The position numbers and the translations under genes were made by a program. The notes beneath the pieces are model-generated. The model was not told the origin of the DNA. It was given only the letters and a program-made list of their open reading frames with translations, and did not search any database. Source: a virus. Taken from it: a DNA stretch of 64,000 nt. The stretch spans positions 1 through 64,000 of the IMG/VR virus record IMGVR_UViG_3300042863_001827. One strand, written 5' to 3'. Positions 8,883 to 17,264 of the stretch are shown one piece after another. The number at the start of each line of letters is the position of its first letter. The stretch's first letter is position 1.

Positions 8883-10171
8883 TATAGTATCTGACCTTTA
8901 ACAGTAACTCGAAATTGTTTATTGTTCATTTCAAACACTAAATTTTTGTGGTTTGTTTTTCCAACAAGTTTTGCGTTAGGATATTTGGACACTAACTTAG
9001 TTGATGCAACTTCTTGAGAAATACTTTCAGAAACAGTTTTAATTTTACTAATAGTTTTTAATTTATTTTCTTTAATTAAATTCTTTTCGTTTTCCTCAAC
9101 TTTAAAGTATTTTTTTAATATATTATCAATTTTAGATTCGGTAAAAAGTCCTTCGATAACATCTTCCATGTGTTTACCATGTTTTGGATTAACACCTTTA
9201 ATTTTTGAGTGATGGTTATGTCCTTCACCAACTTCTTCATATCCACCTTCACCATATAAATTATCATCAAATTCTTGGCCGTCCATATCAAAATCACTTT
9301 CAGACATTTCACCAGTAGGTTCTTCAATACCTATTTCTTCACCGTCAGGTTCTTCCATATCCATTTCTTCACCACCAAATTCTTCATCATTTTCAACACC
9401 TTCAAGTTTATTTAAGATATCTTCTTTATCTTCTTCGTCTAAAGATTCTAAATTTAATGCCGATAATATAGAATTAACAACATATTTAATGTCTTTAGAG
9501 GTCATTGGTTCTTCATCTTCTTGAGAGTCTTGGAAAGCCCTTAATTTCTGAGCTAATTTACCTGTCAATTTTTGAATAACTTTTAATGTTATAACTTCAT
9601 CCTCTTCAGGTTGTTCCATTTCTTCACCTTCAGGGTCTTCCATACCTAAATCATCTTCCATACCTAAGTCATCTGTTGGTGCGGGTGCAGGTGCGGGTGC
9701 AGGTGCGGGAGCAGGTGCAGGTACGGGAGCAGGTGCGGGAGCAGGTGCCGCTTGTTCCTTAGTTTCCCCCATTTTTAAAATGTATTTTGTTGCCGCTTTT
9801 TCATCTACATCACTCTCACCAAATAATGAAACATTTGATTCATACCCTTCGTTAACATTAACCTCTTTGGCAATTAAGTTAAGACGTTTGAATGCTTGTG
9901 AATAAGAAGAATAGTATTTTCTATTTTTCATTGGTTCTAAGTAATCATTTTTACCCGCAGATTCTGCTAGTGTTTTTTTAATCACATATCCGTTTTTTTC
10001 TTTAACAATTTGATAATTGTTTCCGTCAGATAAAGTCTTTATATATTCGATTGATTTATCTTCATTTACAGGTGTCGGCATATTTTCATTATATCTAGAA
10101 ATCTCAATGATACGGTTGATTTTGTCCATACCTTGTAATTTTTCACTTCCGATTGGTTTTAAGTTTCCCAT
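8882..10171 (-). CDS. Acidic protein with Ala-Pro repeat, possible scaffold/core protein
   Basis: A 429-residue protein in three parts: an N-terminal globular region (1-130), an Ala-Pro dipeptide run of about 25 residues (near 142-165), and a long Glu/Asp/Gly/Met-rich segment followed by a basic C-terminal domain 'KLVSKYPNAKLVGKTNHKNL'. The AP run forms an extended rigid linker. High acidity and position in the head operon fit a scaffold/core or decoration protein, but neither has been shown. The AP-coding DNA is a GC-rich simple repeat and may vary in length between isolates. Confidence 0.75.
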   Translation of the reverse strand: MGNLKPIGSEKLQGMDKINRIIEISRYNENMPTPVNEDKSIEYIKTLSDGNNYQIVKEKNGYVIKKTLAESAGKNDYLEPMKNRKYYSSYSQAFKRLNLIAKEVNVNEGYESNVSLFGESDVDEKAATKYILKMGETKEQAAPAPAPAPVPAPAPAPAPAPAPAPTDDLGMEDDLGMEDPEGEEMEQPEEDEVITLKVIQKLTGKLAQKLRAFQDSQEDEEPMTSKDIKYVVNSILSALNLESLDEEDKEDILNKLEGVENDEEFGGEEMDMEEPDGEEIGIEEPTGEMSESDFDMDGQEFDDNLYGEGGYEEVGEGHNHHSKIKGVNPKHGKHMEDVIEGLFTESKIDNILKKYFKVEENEKNLIKENKLKTISKIKTVSESISQEVASTKLVSKYPNAKLVGKTNHKNLVFEMNNKQFRVTVKGQIL

Positions 10172-10201
10172 TATTTTGTTTTTTTTAAAATTAATTTATA
10201 T

Positions 10202-10209
10202 TATAAATA
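10202..10209 (-). promoter_or_regulatory. Candidate late-promoter octamer TATTTATA
   Basis: Coding-sense TATTTATA 30 bases upstream of the acidic Ala-Pro protein, in the intergenic gap. Same motif and orientation as the other candidate late promoters. Confidence 0.45.
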
Positions 10210-10253
10210 TATTCAGAATCAAAAATGTTATCGTTCTAACATAATTCAGTCAT

Positions 10254-11579
10254 TTATTTAAATCCTAATGCCGCCAATAATGGGGTTAACCAACTATTAA
10301 CTTCTTCATTATTTCCTTTATTATCTTTAGTAATGACCGTATTTTCTTCACTACCTTTGGTAATTACAGGATTCTCGGAATTTGTTTTATCGTCATTACT
10401 ATCAACATTATAGTCAGTACTTGTTTTATTAGTAAAAATTTTTCCAGAATTTTTTAATAAACTTCTTATATGTTCACCATAAGGTAAACCTATGTGTACA
10501 TGAGTCATTGTGTCATGACCAATCCATTCAGAAATAACCCCAATGTAATCACCAACTTTAATAGTATCACCAATTTTTAGTTTTACATTTTTAACGTGAG
10601 TGTAAAAAATATTGGGAAATCCCTCAGCACCTTTAATTGATACTTGTGTCCCAAAAATTTTTCCAGAATTTTTTCCTGTATCTCTAATGTTAGTAACAGT
10701 ACCGTTAGTATATGAATTAACAACTGTATTGGGAGGTGCGAAAATATCCCAAGCGTTATCTGATTGCCAATTACCTAATTTTCTACTACCGTGATTTTTT
10801 GGCCCGTTTTCTAAATCAGTTTTAAAATTACCTCCGATATTGGTGGATGATTCCTTCAGGGATAATTTTTTATCAATATAATTATCTTCATATTGATATA
10901 ACTTTTCAATATACCCATTTCTTCTTAGTACTTTGAAAACTAAATTTTCATCCGAATATTCACCACCCTCTTCTAACCCACAAGTTCTATACTTTTTAAG
11001 TTTTTTCTTGTATTTGTCAATTATTTGTTTAGCCTCGTCAATAGACTCATCTTTAACATTTTCAATAACCCCATCAATAATATCCATCCATTGTTTTGAT
11101 TTGTTTTTAATCAATTCAAGGTCAATTTTAATATTTTCTTTTTTAGGTTTGTTTTCCCATTTATCAAATAAAACCGAGTACACCCCACTACTAAAGTGAG
11201 CCTCAATTTCATTTTGAACATATAACTCAACTTCATATCCGTAGATGCTGATATCGTGTTTGTCGTTATATATGGTTTTTTTTAATTGAAATAATTCTTC
11301 GTATAAAGGTAATTCAGTTTTAGAGAACTGATTGAAGTCGACTAAAATGTGTAAATCAACATCTGAAAATTTTGACCAATTATAGTTTGATAATGACCCA
11401 GTCATTATAACATCTGATACAACAATATCTACTTTTAAAAACTCTATAAACTCATAAGCAATCTGAAGTAGACGTGACCTAACTTTAGGTGACATTTTTT
11501 TTAAAGAATCATCCCAAATTTTAGGGTTTAATTCCTCTTGCACCTGAAAACTAGTTAATATACTTTTTAAATCGCCCAT
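10254..11579 (-). CDS. Nucleotidyltransferase-like domain fused to M23-like domain
   Basis: A 441-residue two-domain protein. Residues about 35-200 contain the nucleotidyltransferase signature GSLSNYNWSKFSDVDLHIL (61-79), i.e. GS followed by DxD. Residues about 265-390 have an M23/LytM-type beta fold ('WDIFAPPNTVVNSYTNGTV', 'IFYTHVKNVKLKIGDTIKVG', 'MTHVHIGLPYG') with the HxH ligand pair. The usual first ligand of the HxxxD motif is not His (DNAWD), so peptidase activity is doubtful. A Thr/Asn/Lys linker leads to the ending SWLTPLLAALGFK, which recurs in the double-M15 protein. It may remodel peptidoglycan or be a virion protein. Confidence 0.75.
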   Translation of the reverse strand: MGDLKSILTSFQVQEELNPKIWDDSLKKMSPKVRSRLLQIAYEFIEFLKVDIVVSDVIMTGSLSNYNWSKFSDVDLHILVDFNQFSKTELPLYEELFQLKKTIYNDKHDISIYGYEVELYVQNEIEAHFSSGVYSVLFDKWENKPKKENIKIDLELIKNKSKQWMDIIDGVIENVKDESIDEAKQIIDKYKKKLKKYRTCGLEEGGEYSDENLVFKVLRRNGYIEKLYQYEDNYIDKKLSLKESSTNIGGNFKTDLENGPKNHGSRKLGNWQSDNAWDIFAPPNTVVNSYTNGTVTNIRDTGKNSGKIFGTQVSIKGAEGFPNIFYTHVKNVKLKIGDTIKVGDYIGVISEWIGHDTMTHVHIGLPYGEHIRSLLKNSGKIFTNKTSTDYNVDSNDDKTNSENPVITKGSEENTVITKDNKGNNEEVNSWLTPLLAALGFK

Positions 11580-11609
11580 TAATAATAAATAGTCGAATAT
11601 TGATAATAA

Positions 11610-11852
11610 TTAAAGTTTAGTATATTTGAATTTTTTAGAAATTTCTGTGTTAAAAAATTTACCTTGTGATTCATTCATTCTAAATCTTGTGTAAACCTCA
11701 TGAGGCACCGCATCATATTGGTATTTCATACCGTTTTTAAATTCCACCACCATTAATTTGGTTTCGGTGTCGTACTCAGTTTTTACTAAGTTACTTGAGT
11801 CAATCTCATTAATAATCTTCGTCCCGATTATCTCTTCTTTTTTTACTGCCAT
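11610..11852 (-). CDS. KTSC domain protein
   Basis: An 80-residue protein whose central part 'SSNLVKTEYDTETKLMVVEF' followed by 'YQYDAVPHEVYTRF' and 'SQGKFFN' is the KTSC fold, a small beta domain found in phages and at the end of some lysyl-tRNA synthetases. A nucleic-acid or protein-binding role has been proposed for the family, but its role in phages is unknown. Its start overlaps the upstream gene by 44 bases in another frame, indicating coupling. Confidence 0.85.
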   Translation of the reverse strand: MAVKKEEIIGTKIINEIDSSNLVKTEYDTETKLMVVEFKNGMKYQYDAVPHEVYTRFRMNESQGKFFNTEISKKFKYTKL

Positions 11853-12144
11853 TTTGTAAAGGTGTTTCTGAATCTATTATTTGTAATTTACCTCTAAGAT
11901 AATGAACAAACTCATTGTGGTCAATATCAGGAAAAAAACTTTTTAATTCTTGGAATAATTTTGAATGTAAACTGCTAAACTTTTGAAAGTTCCTCATAAT
12001 ATCTTGAGGGTAGTATGGTGGGTTTTCTAAATCTTTTTCTGACCATCCTTCTCTTTGAAAGGCCTGTCTAAGATTCTTATAGGTTTCTATAAGTTCTTTG
12101 TCGGCACCAAGAGTCTCAATATATTTGGTATAGTGTTTTATCAT
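11809..12144 (-). CDS. Hypothetical helical protein
   Basis: About 111 residues from the ATG reading MIKHYTKYIE; upstream in-frame ATGs exist, but a CATAAATA-type motif of the late-promoter kind lies just before this one. Helical, with 'YYPQDIMRNFQKFSSLHSKL' and a charged, Arg/Asp-rich C terminus. Overlaps the KTSC gene. No family recognised; distal in the direction of transcription are the head genes, so it may be the first gene of that block. Confidence 0.65.
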   Translation of the reverse strand: MIKHYTKYIETLGADKELIETYKNLRQAFQREGWSEKDLENPPYYPQDIMRNFQKFSSLHSKLFQELKSFFPDIDHNEFVHYLRGKLQIIDSETPLQNGSKKRRDNRDEDY

Positions 12145-12170
12145 ATTCATAAATATAACCAAAAATTAAA

Positions 12171-12201
12171 TTTTTTAATTTAGATATTTTTCTTACCTTT
12201 G
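12171..12201 (+). promoter_or_regulatory. Bacteroidota-type promoter for the ClpC-like gene
   Basis: TACCTTTG (12194-12201) fits the -7 consensus TAnnTTTG of Bacteroidota; a T-rich stretch at the expected -33 distance is an imperfect TTTG. It lies 53 bases upstream of the unfoldase ATG and points toward it. Confidence 0.5.
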
Positions 12202-12254
12202 TTCCTGTAGTTGAAAATACAAAATTAATCCTTATAATTAACTAAAAACAAAAT

Positions 12255-14297
12255 ATGATAGAATCTGTGGACAACGGGGGAAAGAATAACCCACCTAAAT
12301 CAATATCTGACTCTTCAACACCTGTGTTGGATAACTTCAGTAGAGATTTAATTAAATTAGCCGAACAAGGTAAATTAGACCCTGTTGTTGGTAGAGAGAG
12401 AGAAATTACGAGGATTGCCCAAATTCTTTCTCGTAGAAAGAAAAACAACCCTATTATTATTGGTGAACCTGGTTGTGGTAAAACCGCAATTGTGGAAGGA
12501 TTGGCAATTAAAATTTTTAACGGCGAATGTCCAAGAAATTTAATGGATAAAAGAATTGTATCGTTAGATATGACTTCAATAGTTGCGGGCACAAAATATC
12601 GTGGTCAGTTTGAGGAACGTATGAAAGTAATTATTGAGGAATTACAAAACGCCCCAAATATCATTGTGTTTATTGATGAGATTCACACTATAGTTGGGGC
12701 GGGTAATTCATCAGGTTCTTTAGATGCGTCAAATATCTTTAAACCAGCACTTGCTCGTGGAGAAATTCAATGTGTTGGTGCTACAACTCTTGATGAGTAT
12801 CGTAAAAACTTTGAGAAGGATGGAGCGTTAGAAAGACGTTTCCAAAAAGTTATTGTTGACGCTTCAACAAAAGAAGAAACATTAGAGATTCTTAAAAATG
12901 TTAAAGATAAGTACGAAACATTCCATAAGGTATCCTATACTGATGAAGTACTTTCTGTATGCGTTGATTTGGCCGCAAGATATATCACGGATAGAGAGTT
13001 CCCTGATAAAGCATTTGATATTATTGATGAGGTTGGTGCAAGATGTCAGGTTGAAATTAAAATGCCTGAGATTATTGAAAAATTAAAACAAGCCGCCACA
13101 GATGTTAAAATTGAAAAACTTGATGTTGTTAAAAAACAAAATTACGAAGAAGCTGCAAATTTACGTGATAAAGAAAAACGTATTCTTAATAAATTAGATG
13201 TTGAGAAGAAAAAATTTGAAGATGAACTTTTAGTTAAGAAGAAAGAAGTTTCTATTGAATTGGTTTATGAGGTTGTTTCAAATATGACCAAAATCCCTAT
13301 CAGTAAACTAAATGCGGATGAAACCAAATTATTGTCTGAAATGGAGGCAAACTTATCTGATAAAGTTATTGGGCAATCTGAGGCGGTTATGAAAATTGCT
13401 AAGTCAATCAGACGAAACAGATTAGGTATCAAAGACCCTAATAAACCAATTGGTTCATTTATTTTTCTTGGTTCAACAGGTGTGGGTAAAACCTACTTAG
13501 CAAAACAATTAGCAAAACAAATGTTTGGTAGTCAGGAAAATATGATTCGTGTAGATATGTCTGAATATCAAGAAAAACATAGTATCTCAAGATTAATTGG
13601 AGCACCTCCAGGATATGTTGGTTATGATGAAGGAGGACAATTAACCGAACAAGTTAAAAACAAACCTTACTCAGTAATTTTGTTTGATGAGATTGAAAAA
13701 GCAAACAAAGACATATTCTCAACATTATTACAAGTGTTGGATGACGGTCATCTAACTGATGGTATGGGAAGAAAGATTAATTTCAAAAACTGTATTATTA
13801 TTATGACATCAAATGTTGGGGTTAAGAAACTACAAGATTTTGGTGCTGGAGTAGGGTTTAAAACTAGCTCAAGTTCTTACGTTGAAGAAGAACAAAAAAG
13901 AGAAGTTTTGAAGAAAGAGCTTAAGAAGTTTTTTGCCCCTGAATTTTTAAACCGTATTGATGAAGTCATTATTTTTAATTCATTAGTGAAAGAAGATGTT
14001 AAAAAAATTGTTAAACTTGAGTTGAGTGTCTTATCAGAAAGATTAACGGGTCTTAAATATAATATAATATTTGATGACTCACTTGTTGATATGATTTCTG
14101 AGGTTGGGTTTGATGACATGTATGGGGCTCGTCCATTGAAAAGGGCTATTCAAGATAAAATTGAAGACTTTATATCGGAAGAAGTTCTTAAAAGTAACAT
14201 TCAAGAAAACACTAAATACACGTTAATTAGTGAAAATGGGGATGTTAAATTTAAAGAAGTGAAGAAAGTTACAAGAAAAAGAAAAGGGGTTGAATAA
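12255..14297 (+). CDS. clpC: ClpC/ClpA-type AAA+ unfoldase lacking the N-domain
   Basis: Two-ring Clp/Hsp100 unfoldase of 680 residues. The first AAA+ domain has Walker A GEPGCGKT (70-77) and Walker B VFIDE (138-142), the second has Walker A GSTGVGKT (406-413) and Walker B LFDE (476-479). Between them lies a short UVR-like coiled segment ('YEEAANLRDKEKRI', 297-310) as in ClpC, not the long ClpB middle domain. The double Clp-N domain is missing, so adaptor binding must differ from host ClpC. A VGF tripeptide (533-535) sits where ClpA/ClpC carry the ClpP-docking loop, which predicts delivery of substrates to host ClpP; no clpP is in this window. It has its own promoter and terminator. A tmRNA lies 2.5 kb downstream on the same strand. 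Confidence 0.92.
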   Translation: MIESVDNGGKNNPPKSISDSSTPVLDNFSRDLIKLAEQGKLDPVVGREREITRIAQILSRRKKNNPIIIGEPGCGKTAIVEGLAIKIFNGECPRNLMDKRIVSLDMTSIVAGTKYRGQFEERMKVIIEELQNAPNIIVFIDEIHTIVGAGNSSGSLDASNIFKPALARGEIQCVGATTLDEYRKNFEKDGALERRFQKVIVDASTKEETLEILKNVKDKYETFHKVSYTDEVLSVCVDLAARYITDREFPDKAFDIIDEVGARCQVEIKMPEIIEKLKQAATDVKIEKLDVVKKQNYEEAANLRDKEKRILNKLDVEKKKFEDELLVKKKEVSIELVYEVVSNMTKIPISKLNADETKLLSEMEANLSDKVIGQSEAVMKIAKSIRRNRLGIKDPNKPIGSFIFLGSTGVGKTYLAKQLAKQMFGSQENMIRVDMSEYQEKHSISRLIGAPPGYVGYDEGGQLTEQVKNKPYSVILFDEIEKANKDIFSTLLQVLDDGHLTDGMGRKINFKNCIIIMTSNVGVKKLQDFGAGVGFKTSSSSYVEEEQKREVLKKELKKFFAPEFLNRIDEVIIFNSLVKEDVKKIVKLELSVLSERLTGLKYNIIFDDSLVDMISEVGFDDMYGARPLKRAIQDKIEDFISEEVLKSNIQENTKYTLISENGDVKFKEVKKVTRKRKGVE

Positions 14298-14309
14298 CCC
14301 CTTTTTTTA
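14280..14309 (+). terminator. Rho-independent terminator after ClpC-like gene
   Basis: AAAGGGGTTGAATAACCCCTTTTTT: an AAGGGGTT stem with complementary arm followed by a T run, overlapping the stop codon of the unfoldase gene. Confidence 0.85.
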
Positions 14310-14473
14310 TGTTCATTAATAAGTAAAAAATAACCCCACATTATACGTTTTGAATTTGAGATTCAAATAGTAAAATAGAGCTCATAATGATTAACTTTAT
14401 AGCTCAATTTTAATTAAAAATGAGCTTAAAACAAACATTAGATGAGCTTAAAATTAATGACTTAGGGGTTTTT

Positions 14474-15304
14474 TTAGTCAAATAAATAACTGTATCGTGG
14501 TTTTGATTTGAATGGGTATTTTACGTTACCCAATTTTTCAATTAATTCTTTACCCGTTTTAATTCCGTTATAAACATCCTCAATAACCACATATTCTTCT
14601 CTTGTGTGGTAATCATAGTACCCAATTGAGAAGTTAATACATGAGAAGTCGAATGTATTCTTCAATGCGTAAACATCGGTATATGGGTGAGACTGATATT
14701 TTCTGTCAGGATTAAATGTTTCGGTTAATACCTCATCACACGATTTAAAAAACTCGGTGTCTCTACCAAATAACTGAACACCCATACAGAACTCACTAAC
14801 CATCCAATTCTCAGGTGCATCAAATTGAATTCCGTACCCTACGTTCTTGAAGAAATCTTTATCGGCTTGTTTTGAACCGTGACAACCTGTTTCTTCAGAA
14901 ACAAAAAATGCGGCTTTAAGATTTGGTAATTCTTTTAATAATTCTAAACATGCATAAACGCCACATTTATCATCACCACCAATTCCTGTTGATTGTCCTA
15001 AATCGTTGAACGCTTTTAAAGATGGTTTAATTACTCCCTGAGCGTTAGGTAATTCCATTTCTTTGACGTTTATAACATCTAATTGATGTACGGTGTCAGT
15101 ATGGGCAATAACACACGGGAAAAAGAAATCTTTAGTAATATCCTGAGATGTTTTAGTTGCGTAAATGTTTCGGTGTTTGTCAACTTGAAATGGTATTTGG
15201 TTTTCAGTTAACCAATTAACTAAAAACTCAATCATTCGGTCTTCCTTATATGTCTTTGTTGGGACCGACAAAACGTCCTTTAGTAATTGATAGTTTCTCT
15301 CCAT
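14474..15304 (-). CDS. M20/M42-like zinc aminopeptidase
   Basis: A 276-residue peptidase with the co-catalytic zinc layout of the M20/M28/M42 clan: 'VIAHTDTVHQ' (about 65-74, first His and Asp), 'GIGGDDKCGVY' (bridging Asp), 'FFVSEETGCHGS' (catalytic Glu pair), 'HPYTDVYALK' and a final 'YYDYHTREEYVVIEDV' with the last His. It is shorter than typical PepT (about 400 residues) because the dimerisation lid is missing or reduced. No signal peptide, so cytosolic. It may recycle peptides from protein breakdown. Rare in phages; an ORF of normal composition with its own host-type promoter. Confidence 0.82.
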   Translation of the reverse strand: MERNYQLLKDVLSVPTKTYKEDRMIEFLVNWLTENQIPFQVDKHRNIYATKTSQDITKDFFFPCVIAHTDTVHQLDVINVKEMELPNAQGVIKPSLKAFNDLGQSTGIGGDDKCGVYACLELLKELPNLKAAFFVSEETGCHGSKQADKDFFKNVGYGIQFDAPENWMVSEFCMGVQLFGRDTEFFKSCDEVLTETFNPDRKYQSHPYTDVYALKNTFDFSCINFSIGYYDYHTREEYVVIEDVYNGIKTGKELIEKLGNVKYPFKSKPRYSYLFD

Positions 15305-15308
15305 AGGC

Positions 15309-15340
15309 CAAAGATAAGTAAATTACTTGACTTTGACAAA
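15309..15340 (-). promoter_or_regulatory. Bacteroidota-type promoter for the M20-like peptidase
   Basis: On the minus strand TTTG, 20 bases, then TATCTTTG, a perfect match to the phylum consensus. The -7 box lies only 5 bases before the ATG of the peptidase, so the transcript would be leaderless or nearly so. The -33 box is inside the end of the upstream gene. Confidence 0.7.
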
Positions 15341-16687
15341 TTTATTTTCAAATAATTCCGATTGATGTAAAAGTTGGTCAAAGTCTTCAAAATCATAACT
15401 TCTTTTTTCTCCACGATACCCACCTTTTAATGAAACCACAACATGGACTTTATTTGTTTTTGGGTCCATTTTAACTATTTTAAAATTTCTTGATTCGTCT
15501 TTGGGTAATTTGTAATTAGTTTCCATATCGTACTTACTTAAAATTTTTGACGCATTATCTGAGAATTTTTTAATATCTTCAAATTCGTCAGAGTCTTCAA
15601 GTTTAGTAAACATATTATCTAATTGCCAACCACAAGTACGATTAAATGATTCATCATCAAAATCAATACAATCTTGTTCATAAGAATATTCTTCCCATCC
15701 ACCAATATTGCCTGATTTATGTCCAATATCACTTAAAACCTCACTAACCGTTAAATGTCTTTCGCCCGTCATTGAATATAAAGATAATAACACAGATACT
15801 GTCGTCACATAACTATAAAAACAATTTCCCATATTGAATATTCCATAATTTTGGAAAAAATTACAACAGTCGTCTTCCATCATCTTACGGGCACCTCGTT
15901 CTTTACAGTTATTTCTTTCTGACAACCAATCAGACATAATTTCCTGAGATTCACGTTCAAATGTTGTTAATAATAAAATAGACGATTTTTCCCATTCTTC
16001 ATCATTTCGTAATTGTGAAAGTTCTGGTGATAGTATTTTTAAAATTTCTTTTAATTTAATTAGGTTTTCATCATTTAATTCACGTAATAAATAACCTCTT
16101 CTCCAATCCTCATCAACAAAATCTCCACTTTCAAAATCGTAGGACTCATAATTAGAATATACGTAATTTGCAAACCAAATATCTCCATCAGATAGGTCAA
16201 ATAATTTCCAATAATCCTCATAATTGTCAAATTTTAATTTAACTCTACTCTTACCCGGTGTTTGTTCATTAAATTTGATGTCATATACGATTGGGTCAAA
16301 GTTATTAGCGTCCCAGTTATTTACCTTTTGACCATTTTTAATTTTCAATAACAAATCATATATTTCACTATTTCCTCTAATATCTTGGACATAGGGTTTT
16401 AAGTACGGATACTTAAATGTGATGTTATCGTAACTTTCAAGTTTTAATTCAATACCTGAATAGTATTCAAGTTCACCGTCTGTAGGTTTGTATAGTGTAT
16501 ATATATATTCAGGACCAGGATTAAATTTACTTACGGCAAAAAATAATTCACCATGACTAAAATCTCGGTCATATAATTCAGTAACTTTTGGAGGTCCGTA
16601 ATATGTGGCCGCGTTCTTGTTGAACACCTGTACAAATACAACATACTCGTTTTCAAATATTATTTTAGCATTTTTTGAATCTTTCAC
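15323..16687 (-). CDS. Hypothetical protein, GTG start
   Basis: A 454-residue acidic protein rich in Tyr, Asp, Glu and Asn. It starts with GTG; no ATG lies nearby. The N-terminal 200 residues repeat short strand patterns around aromatic residues ('SKFNPGPEYIYTLYKP', 'LFDLSDGDIWFANYVYSNYE'). A central Cys-containing part has 'ERGARKMMEDDCCNFFQNYG', and the end is basic. No family recognised. A TATTTATA octamer lies 15 bases upstream, as for virion genes. Related N-terminal 'YYGPPxVTxLYDRDFSHGE' type sequences occur in large phages by my recollection, with no known role. Confidence 0.78.
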   Translation of the reverse strand: MKDSKNAKIIFENEYVVFVQVFNKNAATYYGPPKVTELYDRDFSHGELFFAVSKFNPGPEYIYTLYKPTDGELEYYSGIELKLESYDNITFKYPYLKPYVQDIRGNSEIYDLLLKIKNGQKVNNWDANNFDPIVYDIKFNEQTPGKSRVKLKFDNYEDYWKLFDLSDGDIWFANYVYSNYESYDFESGDFVDEDWRRGYLLRELNDENLIKLKEILKILSPELSQLRNDEEWEKSSILLLTTFERESQEIMSDWLSERNNCKERGARKMMEDDCCNFFQNYGIFNMGNCFYSYVTTVSVLLSLYSMTGERHLTVSEVLSDIGHKSGNIGGWEEYSYEQDCIDFDDESFNRTCGWQLDNMFTKLEDSDEFEDIKKFSDNASKILSKYDMETNYKLPKDESRNFKIVKMDPKTNKVHVVVSLKGGYRGEKRSYDFEDFDQLLHQSELFENKFVKVK

Positions 16688-16702
16688 AAATATTTATTTA
16701 CA

Positions 16703-16710
16703 TATAAATA
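16703..16710 (-). promoter_or_regulatory. Candidate late-promoter octamer TATTTATA
   Basis: Coding-sense TATTTATA 15 bases upstream of the GTG start of the 454-residue hypothetical protein. Confidence 0.4.
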
Positions 16711-16718
16711 TAAAATAG

Positions 16719-16749
16719 TTTGGTAATTAATAAGACTTTACTATCTTTG
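16719..16749 (+). promoter_or_regulatory. Bacteroidota-type promoter for the tmRNA
   Basis: TTTG (16719-16722), 19 bases, TATCTTTG (16742-16749): both boxes match the consensus exactly. It points at the tmRNA, whose first base lies 27 bases downstream of the -7 box, so a short 5' leader would be trimmed. Confidence 0.75.
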
Positions 16750-16775
16750 TACAAGAAATAAGTTTTTTGAAATAT

Positions 16776-17162
16776 GGGGGTAACTTGGAATTGACTGGCA
16801 TTGTTAGTTATTCGGGGCACGCAGTGAGATGTATCCTTTCACTTAAATCTACGGATGTAAACAGTAAACGGAAACGTTTTAAACAAAATGGCGACAATCG
16901 GATTAATCCGTGAAGACGCTGCGGTAGTTGCCTAACATATAGGAAACAACCATACGGGTCGGTGGACATACAACCTAGGAACAGAAGTCTTTACAAGGGT
17001 GGAAAAATGACTGAACCCAAAATTGAGTCATCCATTGGTTGTTAGTTTACGATGGTGAAGAACGAACTAACTATTTTTGGAACATTAGAAAATGTTATCC
17101 TAAGCGTGTAGTCCTTAATAGGTAAGGTGTACAACACGAGGGTTCGAACCCCTCTACCTCCA
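16776..17162 (+). ncRNA. ssrA: Transfer-messenger RNA (tmRNA)
   Basis: Rescues stalled ribosomes and tags the nascent peptide for proteolysis. The 5' end GGGGGTAACTTGGAATTGAC and the 3' end TACCTCC pair over 7 base pairs, with one G-U. A canonical T arm GAGGG-TTCGAAC-CCCTC lies at 17138-17154, and the 5' 'GGAATTGACTGGC' is the tmRNA tRNA-like signature. The 3' CCA is not encoded. The only plausible tag frame runs in the interval 16861-16935 and ends ...REDAAVVA before TAA at 16933. The resume codon is probably AAC 16867 or GGA 16870, giving 21-22 residues, much longer than host tags, and lacking the usual ALAA end. The rest should form pseudoknots; not modelled here. Confidence 0.9.
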
Positions 17163-17168
17163 CTAATT

Positions 17169-17199
17169 AAACCTCATCTTAAAAAGGTGGGGTTTTTTT
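17169..17199 (+). terminator. Terminator of tmRNA
   Basis: AAACCTCA ... TGGGGTTT hairpin followed by a run of T, immediately after the tmRNA 3' end. Confidence 0.7.
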
Positions 17200-17232
17200 A
17201 TACACATAAATTAAATTACAAAACTTTTTTTA

Positions 17233-17264
17233 AAATAAAAAAACCCCAAGATTATTGAGGTTTG
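17233..17264 (-). terminator. Terminator of the long minus-strand RNA
   Basis: On the minus strand AAACCTCAATAATCTTGGGG followed by a T run forms a hairpin with a U tail. It ends transcription arriving from the triple promoter at 18.2-18.4 kb and faces the tmRNA terminator. Confidence 0.7.

Noticed and set aside
9660-9760. Ala-Pro simple repeat as a sequencing artefact or frameshift site
   Set aside because: The frame is open on both sides and the dipeptide run is perfectly in phase, so it is treated as a genuine linker.
14420-14485. 21-codon plus-strand ORF after the ClpC-like terminator
   Set aside because: Too short, follows a terminator, has no promoter, and ends inside the convergent peptidase gene; the GAGCTTAAA repeats around it look like simple sequence.
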